This document shows positions 25,832-33,417 of a stretch of DNA of 64,000 nt, one piece after another. The DNA is from Rhodococcus opacus (GTDB lineage Bacteria; Actinomycetota; Actinomycetes; Mycobacteriales; Mycobacteriaceae). Where the stretch lies: contig NZ_JAAXPA010000006.1 in NCBI RefSeq assembly GCF_012396235.1, positions 277,386 to 341,385 on the forward strand, given 5' to 3'. Positions within the stretch are counted from its first letter, which is position 1. Each line of letters opens with the position of its first letter. A program made the translations under genes and the position numbers. The notes below the pieces were generated by a model. The model made no database searches. It was not told where the DNA came from and saw nothing but the letters and a program-made list of their open reading frames with translations.

Positions 25832-26524
25832 ATGGCCACGTATCCCGAGGGCGCGACCGCGCTCGTCACCGGCGGAGCGAGCGGAATCGGTGCGGCGTGC
25901 GCGAAACGCCTCGCCGGCGCCGGGGTCCGCGTCGTCACCGCCGACGTCGCCGCCGGGGCCGACGAGCAACTCGACGTCACCGACGCCGACGCCGTCGAGA
26001 AGCTCGCCGCCCGGCTCGGCAGCGTCGACATCCTCGTCAACAGCGCCGGTGTCGTGGGACCGTCCGCTCCCCTGGTGGCCGTCGACCTCGAGGACTGGCG
26101 CCGCACGTTCCGCATCAACGTCGACGGGACGTTCCTCCTCTGCCGCGCGTTCGTGCCGGCCATGGCCGACGCAGGCTGGGGGCGGGTCGTGAATCTGGCG
26201 AGCATCGCGGCGAAGGATGGAAATCCCAACCAGAGCGCCTACTCGGCGTCGAAGGCGGCCGTGGTCGCGCTGACGAAATCGCTCGGCAAGGAGGTCGCGC
26301 AAACCGGTGTCCTGGCCAACGTGGTGGCCCCCGCCGCGGTGGAGAGCCCGATGAATGCCGGCACCGACCCGGCGACCCTCGCGCGGTCACAGAGCCTGAC
26401 CCCGATGGCCCGGATGGGTCGGCCCGAGGAGATCGCCGAACTCGTCGCATGGCTGTGCTCGGAGGCGCTCAGCTTCTCGACCGGCGCCGTCTACGACGCC
26501 AGCGGTGGCCGGGCGTCGTACTAG
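25832..26524 (+). CDS. Short-chain dehydrogenase/reductase
   Basis: A 230-residue classical SDR. TGGASGIG at about 13-20 is the cofactor loop, LDVTDAD follows the second Asp motif, VNSAG is at 69-73, and the catalytic Ser124, Tyr137 and Lys141 are in place (YSASK). An Asp after the second beta strand (TADVA) suggests NAD(H). GAGGAGAG lies 7-14 nt before the ATG. It is divergent from a CatR-like LysR gene, so it may belong to the same catabolic programme as the operon at 15969-24652. It is short for the family, with a compact C-terminus. Confidence 0.85.
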   Translation: MATYPEGATALVTGGASGIGAACAKRLAGAGVRVVTADVAAGADEQLDVTDADAVEKLAARLGSVDILVNSAGVVGPSAPLVAVDLEDWRRTFRINVDGTFLLCRAFVPAMADAGWGRVVNLASIAAKDGNPNQSAYSASKAAVVALTKSLGKEVAQTGVLANVVAPAAVESPMNAGTDPATLARSQSLTPMARMGRPEEIAELVAWLCSEALSFSTGAVYDASGGRASY

Positions 26525-26540
26525 CGGGACACTCGCTCCA

Positions 26541-26676
26541 GCAAGTTCGGCAATGGACCGCCTTGGTCACCAGCGACGGCGGCGCCGCCCGACAGTTCCA
26601 GAACGAGGCCGAGGTCGGCATGGTCGGCATCGACGTCCCCATCCGCGTCCCCACCGCGTACTACTCCTTCGGTGGC
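26541..26676 (+). pseudogene. Fragment of methylmalonate-semialdehyde dehydrogenase (mmsA remnant)
   Basis: Reads GGC-AAT-GG, then after a one-base shift TALVTSDGGAARQFQNEA, EVGMVGIDVPIRVP and TAYYSFGG. This is the near-C-terminal block of CoA-acylating MmsA (usual wording: GNGTAIFT..., GMVGINVPIPVPMAYYSFGG). Only about 45 residues survive, with a frameshift at the left side and unrelated sequence on both sides. The rest of mmsA is not in the window, so this looks like a deletion or rearrangement scar just after the SDR stop. Confidence 0.7.
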
Positions 26677-27035
26677 CGCCGCCGGCGCCGCCGATGCTCG
26701 CTAATGATGAACTCCGAGGCGGCGCCGGCATGCACCTTGGCGTGGTCACCCACATTCACAAGTGCGCGGGTTCCCGGATTCTCGGTCCTCCCCTGCCATC
26801 TCCGCGCACGATTCCCCGGTCAGCCTCGATTCTCGAGCACCGGCCCACGCAAATCCTCGTTGCTGTACGACTCGCGAACCCCACTCGACGGTAGTTGCGA
26901 ACCTGCACGTCAGCACGCCGAATAGCGCGGGATCCTGCGCTGTCCCCGCGTGCGGTGGTCACTTTCGCGATCAATCCCTCTCAACTCTCGATGCCTTGAC
27001 AACGGCGATGCAGTGTGACCACCATTACCGCATCA
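26677..27035. other. Non-coding stretch before the fusion-gene operon
   Basis: About 360 bp in which I see no convincing gene. GC content drops towards the right end, as expected of a promoter region. The left part begins with a GCC/GGC-rich run directly after the mmsA scar. Overlapping open frames here have no start signal and no recognisable content. Confidence 0.5.
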
Positions 27036-27063
27036 TGTGATAGAGGTTATCACACTATGAGAG
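27036..27063. promoter_or_regulatory. Operator candidate upstream of the 6PGDH-RraA fusion gene
   Basis: TGTGATA-N5-TATCACA is a perfect 7-bp arm palindrome at 27036-27054. Overlapping it, TTATCACACTATGAGAG at 27047-27063 matches TTATCGCACAATGATAA at 31058-31074 upstream of the IclR gene (13 of 17 positions). The site ends 6 nt before the ATG at 27070 and overlaps the ribosome site, so a bound regulator would block expression. Confidence 0.55.
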
Positions 27064-27069
27064 GAAATT

Positions 27070-28431
27070 ATGAAGGTTGCGATCCTCGGCTTGGGCGAAG
27101 CCGGAAGTCTCTACTCGTCGGGATTCCTCGCGAAGGGCTGGGAGGTGACCGGGTTCGACCCGGCCGACACCGCCACCCCCGCGGGAGTGCTGCGCTTCGA
27201 CGACGTCGCCGACACCGTGCGAGGTGCGGATCTGGTGCTGAGCCTGGCCAGCGCGAAGGTGGCGGTGCGGGCGGCGACCGACGCCGCACCGCATCTGTCG
27301 GACGGCATTTGCTATGCGGACATGAATGCCGCGCCAGCCGAGATCAAGGCGCAGGTCGCCGACGTGGTCGGCGCGGCCGGCGCTGCGTTCGCCGATGTCG
27401 CGGTGGTCGGGTCCGTCCCCGCCCACGGGGCGCGTACCGCCCTGGTGGTCAGTGGCGACGGATCGACCGCGGCGGCCGCGTATTTCGAGGCACTCGGCGC
27501 CACGGTCGAGGACATCTCCGGTGCGCCCGGGGACGCGTCGAACCGCAAGCTGCTGCGCAGCGCGTTCATGAAGGGCCTCGGCGCGTTGATCGTCGAATCG
27601 GTCGATGCCGGGATCGCTGCCGACGCCGAGCAGTGGGTGCGTGCGCAGATCGCCGGTGAGCTGTCCGGCAGCTTCTCGGCCCTGGACCGGCTGCGGGACG
27701 GCACCCGCAAGCACGCCGCCCGACGCTCGGTGGAGGCGGCCGCCTCGGTCGAGCTCCTCGACACCCTTGGTGTCCGCCCGGTCCTCGCGTCCGCGACGAC
27801 CGAGGTGCACCGCACCCTCGCCGATGCGAATGGACGCGCCACCGACGAGTTGCTCGAGGCCTACGCCGGGCTCCCGGTCGCCAACATCGGCGACGCCCGC
27901 CAGCGCATGGGCATGGTCGATTCGGGTATCCATGCCATGTGGAAGGGCGCACGGATCGTCGGCCGTGCCCGCACGGTGTGGACCCGGGCCGGCGACAACA
28001 AGGCGCTGCATGAAGCGCTGGCGAAGGTGCAGGCTGGTGAGGTGATTGTCATCAACGGACAGGGCGACCAGAATCGGGCCTTGATGGGTGAGTTGATCGC
28101 CGAACGCGCCCGCTCCCGCGGCTGCGTCGGCATGATCATCGACGGCGCCGCCCGCGACATCGATGTCCTGCAGGAGATCGGGTTCGGCGTGTGGGCCCGT
28201 GCGGTGAACCCCTCGGGCCCCTACAAGGACGGCCCCGGCAAGATCGACGTCCCGGTCGCGGTCGGCGGTGTCGTCTGCGCCCCCGGCGACCTCGTCGTCG
28301 CGGACGACGACGGCGTCATCATCATCCCGGCGGCCGAAGCGTTCACCAGCCTGGCGGGTGGCCGGGCGGTCGAAGCCGACGAGGCGCAGCGTCGGGCCGC
28401 GATCATCGCCGCCCGTAAGGTCGCGGCATGA
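27070..28431 (+). CDS. Fusion: 6-phosphogluconate-dehydrogenase-like domain + RraA-like aldolase domain
   Basis: A 453-residue bifunctional protein. Residues 1-250 form an NAD(P)-binding beta-hydroxyacid dehydrogenase (AILGLGEAGSLY at 4-15) with a DUF1932-type C-terminal part (GDASNRKLLRSAFMKGL). Residues about 265-453 are an RraA/HMG-CHA aldolase-like domain with GQGDQNRALMGEL and DGAARD (Arg362, Asp363), the residues used by class II pyruvate aldolases. Together they could dehydrogenate a hydroxy acid and cleave the oxo-acid product to pyruvate or oxaloacetate. AGAGGAAA precedes the ATG, and the stop overlaps the permease start (ATGA). Separate genes for both halves occur at 32418 and 33418. 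Confidence 0.85.
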   Translation: MKVAILGLGEAGSLYSSGFLAKGWEVTGFDPADTATPAGVLRFDDVADTVRGADLVLSLASAKVAVRAATDAAPHLSDGICYADMNAAPAEIKAQVADVVGAAGAAFADVAVVGSVPAHGARTALVVSGDGSTAAAAYFEALGATVEDISGAPGDASNRKLLRSAFMKGLGALIVESVDAGIAADAEQWVRAQIAGELSGSFSALDRLRDGTRKHAARRSVEAAASVELLDTLGVRPVLASATTEVHRTLADANGRATDELLEAYAGLPVANIGDARQRMGMVDSGIHAMWKGARIVGRARTVWTRAGDNKALHEALAKVQAGEVIVINGQGDQNRALMGELIAERARSRGCVGMIIDGAARDIDVLQEIGFGVWARAVNPSGPYKDGPGKIDVPVAVGGVVCAPGDLVVADDDGVIIIPAAEAFTSLAGGRAVEADEAQRRAAIIAARKVAA

Positions 28432-29765
28432 TTGCCATCTGGGCGTTGCTGGCGTTCATAGCGTCCATCGTCTTCTGGAATGCGGTGCTCAAACGCAACA
28501 TCGGTGAGGCGATGATCGTCGGGTTCGTCGTCGTCGGTGCGTTCGCCGGCCGTGACGCTCCGAAGTACATGTGGGAGGGCTTCGTCAATTCGATGCAGGA
28601 GGAAGTGACGTTCGCCGGGCTGGCGTTCATCTTCATGAGCTTCATCCTCGCGAGGACCCCGGTGCTGGACCGGCTCATCGACATCCTCAACTCGTTCCTC
28701 GGCCGCCTGCGCGGCGGTCCGATCTACACGTCCACCGTCGCCGGCGGCATGTTCGGTGCCATCGCGCATGTCGGCGCTTCGGTCACCGCCGCGGTCGGCT
28801 CAGTCACCGTGCCGTGGATGAAACGCTCCGGCGTCAGCGGCGAACTCTCCGCCACCGTCGTCGCCGGCTGCGCGGGCATGGGCGTGACGTTCCCGTTCAG
28901 CGCGACCATGTTCATCCTGGTCGGGTCCAGCACCGTCACCGGGATGATGGCCGCCGACGACATCATCGTCCCGCTCGCCATCGCCGGCCTCTGGTGCCTC
29001 GGCTACCGACTGGTGCTGAGCTACTACCTGGTCCGCAAGAACGGCCTGCAGCCGATCGCACCGGAAGACCGGATCCCGGTGAAGCGGAGCCTGCGGGTCG
29101 GGTGGACCTCGCTGTTGCTGTTCGTCCCGATCCTGATCCCGCTGCTGCTCACCCGCGGTCCGGTCGCCGCACCCATCGCGCACTACACCGACCTGGTGAT
29201 GTCGAGTGCCCTGAGCCTGATCACCTGGATCCCCGTCCTGATGATCCTGCTGGTGCTCTTCCTCGGGCGCCGGCACCTGCCCAAGACCAGCACGGGCTGG
29301 TGGAAGGTCCTCGGCGACGCCGCCCCCCAGTTCGGCGTCATCGGTATCACCATCGTTGCCGCGTTCTCCGCGTCGGCGGTGCTCGCCAAGCTGAAACTGC
29401 CTCAGCAGCTGACCGCGATGCTCGAAAGCCTCAGCGCACCGTCCTGGCTGATGGCGATCCTCGTCGGGATCATCATCGTCATCATCGCGATCCCGCTGAC
29501 CGCCTCTGCCACCATGGCCTCGGTCGGCCCCGTCGCCGTCGCCGCCCTGGTCGGCACCGGTATCGCCGCCCCCGTGGCCGCGGCCGCCGTCTTGGTCTTC
29601 GCGTCCACCGAGGGCGCCTCCCCACCCTCGGGCGCTCCCATCTACGTCGCCTCCGGGATCGCCCGGATCGACCCGTCGAAGATTTTCATGCCGCTCCTGA
29701 AGTACTACTGCATTCCCATCCTCGGCATCGGGGTACTGATCGCCCTCGGCCTCCTCCCCGTCTGA
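28428..29765 (+). CDS. TRAP-like large permease (DctM-type) or related ion-transporter-superfamily protein
   Basis: A 445-residue polytopic membrane protein with about 11-12 hydrophobic segments. The ASVGPVAVAALVGTGIAAP loop and the SPPSGAPIYVASGIARIDPSKIF block near the C-terminus resemble the DctM large subunit of TRAP carboxylate transporters. It overlaps the fusion gene by 4 nt. No DctP-type periplasmic binding protein is in the operon, so it may be a stand-alone carrier or use a distant binding protein. The substrate is probably the organic acid processed by the fusion enzyme. Confidence 0.75.
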   Translation: MIAIWALLAFIASIVFWNAVLKRNIGEAMIVGFVVVGAFAGRDAPKYMWEGFVNSMQEEVTFAGLAFIFMSFILARTPVLDRLIDILNSFLGRLRGGPIYTSTVAGGMFGAIAHVGASVTAAVGSVTVPWMKRSGVSGELSATVVAGCAGMGVTFPFSATMFILVGSSTVTGMMAADDIIVPLAIAGLWCLGYRLVLSYYLVRKNGLQPIAPEDRIPVKRSLRVGWTSLLLFVPILIPLLLTRGPVAAPIAHYTDLVMSSALSLITWIPVLMILLVLFLGRRHLPKTSTGWWKVLGDAAPQFGVIGITIVAAFSASAVLAKLKLPQQLTAMLESLSAPSWLMAILVGIIIVIIAIPLTASATMASVGPVAVAALVGTGIAAPVAAAAVLVFASTEGASPPSGAPIYVASGIARIDPSKIFMPLLKYYCIPILGIGVLIALGLLPV

Positions 29766-29784
29766 TCCCGCGACAGGACACGTC

Positions 29785-30060
29785 ATGTTCCAGAAAAGCT
29801 TCTCTACCCTCTTCCGCATCAGCGTCGTCGCGTTCCTGCTCGGCGGACTGGCGATCGTGCTCGGTCAATCCGTCGGACTGATCCTCGGCGACGGCGTCGT
29901 CGTCACCCACGTCGAGGAACTGCTCGCCCCGTACGCCTACGGTGCCGCAGGCATCGCCGGACTGCTCGCCTTCGTCTTGTCGTACTTCCACCACGGCGGA
30001 GAGGAGGACGCCCTCGGAAACGAGGACTCTCCCGCCCGCACCGCCGAACACGTCGGATGA
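29785..30060 (+). CDS. Small two-TM membrane protein, possible permease partner
   Basis: A 91-residue protein with two predicted membrane helices (about 10-32 and 45-66), then a His/Glu-rich soluble tail (YFHHGGEEDALGNED). It sits 19 bp after the DctM-like gene and overlaps the cyclase-family gene by 4 nt. The position suggests the role of the small TRAP subunit DctQ, but DctQ normally has four helices and about 160 residues, so this would be a reduced or unrelated partner. No database family is recognised by eye. Confidence 0.65.
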   Translation: MFQKSFSTLFRISVVAFLLGGLAIVLGQSVGLILGDGVVVTHVEELLAPYAYGAAGIAGLLAFVLSYFHHGGEEDALGNEDSPARTAEHVG

Positions 30061-31052
30061 CCAGGTCGATGAGCACGATCGGTGCCGACTCCACCTACGC
30101 CGACCTGTGCGCCCGCACCGACGGCGCCCCGGCCGGGTCGAGTTGGGGAGTCTTCGACAACCGGGACCGGGGGACGGCGAACTTCGCCGGCCCCGGGCAG
30201 GTCCGCGACGCCGCCACCCTGGTCACCCGGGGTGCGGTGTTCGCCCTCGACTATCCGCTCGGCGCGTTCGACCCACCGATGGCCCGGTCGCGCACGGCGC
30301 CGAAGCACACAATCGTCTCCGCGCACGCCGAATCCCGCGACGACCTCCTCGACGGTTTCTACCTGCAAGCCAGCAGTCACCTCGACGGATTGCGCCACCG
30401 ACGGGTGTCCGGGCAAGGCTTCTACGGGGGTATTCCCGACGACCAGGTCACCGAAGGGTCCCCGGCGCTCGGGATCCAGGCCTGGTCGCAGGACCCGATC
30501 GTCGGCCGCGGCTTGCTCCTCGACCTCGAAGCGCTTCACGCCGAGCGCGGGCATCCGCTCGACCACGCCCAGGGTCCGGCGCTCGACCCTGCCGACCTGG
30601 ACGCCGCCGCGCAGCGCCAAGGCTGCGAGATCCGCGGCGGTGACCTGATTCTCGTCCACACCGGCTGGGCACACTGGTACCTCACCGCCACCGACGACCA
30701 ACGCAACGAGGTCCGCTCCGGTCGCCGCTCCACCGGCTTCGCACAGAGCCGCTACCTCGCACAGTGGTTGTGGAACAACAAGATCGCGCTCTTCGGCACC
30801 GACACCTTCGCCGTCGAAGTTCTCCCCGTCCTCCCCGACAGCCCGTTCACGGAGTCCGCTCCCGAGGATGCCGGAATGATGCACCAGGAACTGATCGGCA
30901 AACTCGGCGTCCCCCTCGGCGAACTGTGGAACCTCACCGCACTCGCCGTGGACAGCCGCCGCACTCACACCTGGGACGCCCTGGTCACCGTCAAACCACT
31001 CAACTTCGTCGGCGGGGTCGGTTCGCCCTGCAACGCGACCGCCATCCGCTGA
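30057..31052 (+). CDS. Cyclase-family metal hydrolase (kynurenine-formamidase-like fold)
   Basis: A 331-residue protein of the Cyclase/KynB-like family, which hydrolyses amides or lactones with Mn or Zn. The metal motif is SSHLDGLRH (His108, Asp110, His114), the shortened form of H-x-G-T-H-x-D seen in the long branch of the family. GDLILVHTGW and ALFGTDTFAVEVLP are further family blocks. In an operon with a hydroxy-acid dehydrogenase/aldolase fusion it may open a lactone upstream of aldol cleavage. It overlaps the small membrane gene by ATGA and ends 56 bp before the IclR gene. Confidence 0.8.
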   Translation: MTRSMSTIGADSTYADLCARTDGAPAGSSWGVFDNRDRGTANFAGPGQVRDAATLVTRGAVFALDYPLGAFDPPMARSRTAPKHTIVSAHAESRDDLLDGFYLQASSHLDGLRHRRVSGQGFYGGIPDDQVTEGSPALGIQAWSQDPIVGRGLLLDLEALHAERGHPLDHAQGPALDPADLDAAAQRQGCEIRGGDLILVHTGWAHWYLTATDDQRNEVRSGRRSTGFAQSRYLAQWLWNNKIALFGTDTFAVEVLPVLPDSPFTESAPEDAGMMHQELIGKLGVPLGELWNLTALAVDSRRTHTWDALVTVKPLNFVGGVGSPCNATAIR

Positions 31053-31057
31053 CAGGT

Positions 31058-31074
31058 TTATCGCACAATGATAA
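31058..31074. promoter_or_regulatory. Operator candidate upstream of the IclR gene
   Basis: TTATC-N7-GATAA, a 5-bp arm palindrome 34 bp before the IclR ATG. The same 17-bp pattern (TTATCRCACWATGAKAR) appears upstream of the fusion operon at 27047-27063, suggesting one regulator, probably this IclR protein, acts at both. Confidence 0.55.
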
Positions 31075-31108
31075 GTTTCATCGAAAGTAGGTGAATCGAG
31101 GAGGAAAC

Positions 31109-31873
31109 ATGGCGGCGCCGACCAACAACATGCGATCACTGGACCGCGCGTTCGACGTGCTCGGCGTCCTCCAAGAGGCAAAGCAGCCCCTGCGGCTCAG
31201 CGAAGTCGCCCGCCACGCATCACTGCACGTCGCCACCGTGCAGCGGATCCTCGGCGTGCTCCTCGAACGCGGGTACGCCGCCCGCATCGGCGACACCTAC
31301 ACCGCCGGGCCCGCTGCGCTCGCGGTCGCGCACGCGTTCATGGTCACCAACCCGCTCAGTGTCCTTGCCCAGCCCATGCTGCAGCAGCTCGCCGCGAGTA
31401 CGGGGTTCACCGCGTCGATGTATGTGAAGGTCGAATCCTCCCGAGTGCTCATCGCGCGGGTGGAAAGCGACCATCCGCTCAACTACATCCTCCCCGTCGG
31501 TGAGCGCCTGCCGCTCTACCTGGGCGGCGCCGGGAAGACGATCCTCGCTCATCTCGACACCGCGGAGGTCGACGAGATCCTCGGCGGTATCGGCGACATG
31601 GCCCTCGCCAGCGGTGCGACCGTGTCGAAAGCGGAACTGTTCGCCCAACTCGAAAAGATCCGCAGCGACGGCTTCGCCGTGTCGGTCAGCGAACGCCTCT
31701 ACGGCATCGCCTCCGTCACCGCCCCCGTCCGTGCCGCCGACGGCACCCTCGTCGCCGTCCTCGGCGTCACCGGACCCGCCGACACACTCACCGACACCCA
31801 GATCGACCACCTGATCCCCGAAGTCCGCCGCGCCGCAACCACTCTCGGCACACGGGTACCCGTCGCCGGCTAG
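31109..31873 (+). CDS. IclR-family transcriptional regulator
   Basis: A 254-residue IclR protein. The N-terminal winged helix reads RSLDRAFDVLGVLQE, then LRLSEVARHASLHVATVQRILGVLLERGYAAR in sequence; the effector domain from about 85 includes ASMYVKVESSRVLIARV and PLYLGGAGKTILAH. I start at the ATG at 31109, because GAGGAGGAA lies just upstream; a GTG at 31091 would place this site inside the gene. It follows the cyclase gene on the same strand and shares an operator pattern with the fusion operon, so autoregulation and control of that operon are likely. Confidence 0.88.
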   Translation: MAAPTNNMRSLDRAFDVLGVLQEAKQPLRLSEVARHASLHVATVQRILGVLLERGYAARIGDTYTAGPAALAVAHAFMVTNPLSVLAQPMLQQLAASTGFTASMYVKVESSRVLIARVESDHPLNYILPVGERLPLYLGGAGKTILAHLDTAEVDEILGGIGDMALASGATVSKAELFAQLEKIRSDGFAVSVSERLYGIASVTAPVRAADGTLVAVLGVTGPADTLTDTQIDHLIPEVRRAATTLGTRVPVAG

Positions 31874-31967
31874 CCGGACAGTTCGCTTCCGGCCGACGAT
31901 TCCTGTTCAGACCGGCTACCCCGACAGGCAAACCAGCAATCGGAGCAATGGCCAAACCTTCACGTAG

Positions 31968-32327
31968 TCAAGACATCGTCGCCTTCGCCCAAACCTGGGC
32001 GCCGTTCGGCGATGTTCGCCGCACCGGGTTATGCCCGGGCGCCGAGTGTTTCGAGGAAATCCGCAATGGCCGCTTCCGGCCGTTCCGTGTGGTTGCGTCG
32101 CGTGGTGGTGAGTCGGGATCGCGCCATCGCCGGTCTGCTTCGGAGGTGCCACCCCAGACGCCGTAGGGTTCGCCCACGGTGATTGCGTGGGTGTGGCACT
32201 CGCGTTGCACGGGACAGGTGGCGCAGACGGCTTTCGCCTGCCGTTCGCGGCGGATGCGCGCGCCTCGACCTTCGCCGTCGCGGGCGAAGAACAGCTCGGC
32301 GCCGGTGTCCCGGCACCGAGCGTGCAT
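31968..32327 (-). CDS. WhiB-family Fe-S regulator
   Basis: A 119-residue Wbl protein. The four cluster Cys are Cys5, Cys35, Cys38 and Cys44 in the C-x29-C-x2-C-x5-C spacing of the family, followed by PYGVWGGTSEADR, the conserved turn before the DNA-binding tail. These proteins bind 4Fe-4S or respond to redox and NO, and act with a sigma factor. The first Cys is only four residues from the ATG; an in-frame stop lies 14 codons upstream, so no longer form is possible. A Trp-rich segment (LWDWQ) just upstream is in frame but has no start codon. The C-terminal tail is polar and unrecognised. Confidence 0.75.
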   Translation of the reverse strand: MHARCRDTGAELFFARDGEGRGARIRRERQAKAVCATCPVQRECHTHAITVGEPYGVWGGTSEADRRWRDPDSPPRDATTRNGRKRPLRISSKHSAPGHNPVRRTSPNGAQVWAKATMS

Positions 32328-32417
32328 CTGCCAGTCCCAGAGCTGGGTACAAGGCTGGGGTAGGCACGGTCAGGCTGAGTGATGGCATCGTCCCGCTCCA
32401 CTCCGGTCAGCTCGGGG

Positions 32418-33065
32418 TCAGTTCGGAAAGTAGCTACTCAGTGTCCCGGCCAGACCGAGGAGTTCGACGGTGGAGGCACCCTCGGCGATCTGTTCGCGGA
32501 ACTTGGTTTCCTTGTCCTCGCGGGCCTGGGCGAGCTCGAGGGCGGATTCGACCTCGCCGGCGTAGACCACAACCAGGCCGTCGCGGTCCCCGACGATGAC
32601 GTCGCCGTTGTGCACGGTAGTGCCCGCGATGTCGACGGGTTGGCCGATGCTGCCCTTGTAGGCCTTGGTCGTGCCCCGAATCGACAGGCCCTTGGCGAAG
32701 AGCGGGAACTTCATGCCGATGATCTCTTCGGCGTCGCGGACCGCGCCGTGGATGACGAGGCCGGCGATCCCTGCCTTCTGCGCTGCGGCGGTGAGCACGT
32801 CACCCCAGGCTCCGGCGTCGAGGAAGCCGCGCGCGTCGGCGACGAGGATGTCGCCGGGGCGGGCGTGCTGCAGGGCGGCGTGCAGCATGAGGTTGTCGGC
32901 GGGACCGGCGTCCACTGTGAGCGCGGGACCGGCAAGCTTCATCGACGGGTCGATCGGCTTGATCACGGCATCGATGGAGCCGCGCTGCCCCTGGGCCTCG
33001 TAGATGGTGGCGGCACCCAGCTCGCGGAGGCGGGCGAGTTGCTCGTCGGTGGGTCGAGTGCTCAT
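32418..33065 (-). CDS. RraA-family aldolase/demethylmenaquinone-methyltransferase-like protein (stand-alone)
   Basis: A 215-residue RraA-fold protein. The family includes HMG/CHA pyruvate-type aldolases, oxaloacetate decarboxylases and the RNase E inhibitor RraA. AWGDVL (about 86-91) and HGAVRD (Arg110, Asp111) correspond to the aldolase active-site residues; VVHNGDVIVGDRDG-type sequence lies near 160. CAGGAGAA precedes the ATG at 33065. It is a stand-alone counterpart of the C-terminal domain of the fusion protein at 27070 and is divergent from the 6PGDH-like gene at 33418. It is probably an aldolase or decarboxylase in acid catabolism. Confidence 0.82.
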   Translation of the reverse strand: MSTRPTDEQLARLRELGAATIYEAQGQRGSIDAVIKPIDPSMKLAGPALTVDAGPADNLMLHAALQHARPGDILVADARGFLDAGAWGDVLTAAAQKAGIAGLVIHGAVRDAEEIIGMKFPLFAKGLSIRGTTKAYKGSIGQPVDIAGTTVHNGDVIVGDRDGLVVVYAGEVESALELAQAREDKETKFREQIAEGASTVELLGLAGTLSSYFPN

Positions 33066-33417
33066 GGTGTTCTCCTGTTTCTGCGCGGTCGTGCCGTCGC
33101 GACTGTGGTGGGGTCTGCCGAAGATGTTGCGGCTCTGCAGATGTGGGGTGCGACCGGCGGACTGCGGACCGGCGGTCACGGGGTGGAGCTTCGGATTTGT
33201 GGAGCCGCTCCGGTGCTGCGCGGTTGGCGCGGGTCACCGGAACCGGAGGACGAGGGCTTCCACCGCTGCCGGGTGCGGTGGCACCTGGTAACTGATCTGA
33301 CAAAAAAGTACATTATCAGAACAATCTCTGTCACCATAGAGATCCGAACAGGTAGTTGACGGGCCGTTGCCGGACTATCGCTCATATTTTGTACTCACTC
33401 TGAGGTAGGAGAAGATC
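33066..33417. other. Divergent promoter region between the RraA-like and 6PGDH-like genes
   Basis: A 352-bp gap. The right half is markedly AT-richer and contains the ATCTCT palindrome at 33324-33343 and TTTTGTACT near 33387-33395. The left half has no convincing gene, although a frame open to 33179 continues upstream of the RraA-like start. Confidence 0.5.
33324..33343. promoter_or_regulatory. ATCTCT-N8-AGAGAT operator candidate
   Basis: A perfect 6-bp arm inverted repeat in the AT-rich divergent region, 74 bp before the 6PGDH-like ATG. Size and spacing suit a dimeric helix-turn-helix regulator; the GntR protein at 36125 is the nearest candidate. Confidence 0.45.

Noticed and set aside
25897..26925. 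A 342-codon plus-strand frame overlapping the SDR and the mmsA scar
   Set aside because: The first part is a shadow of the SDR in another frame; only the short mmsA-like block inside it is meaningful.
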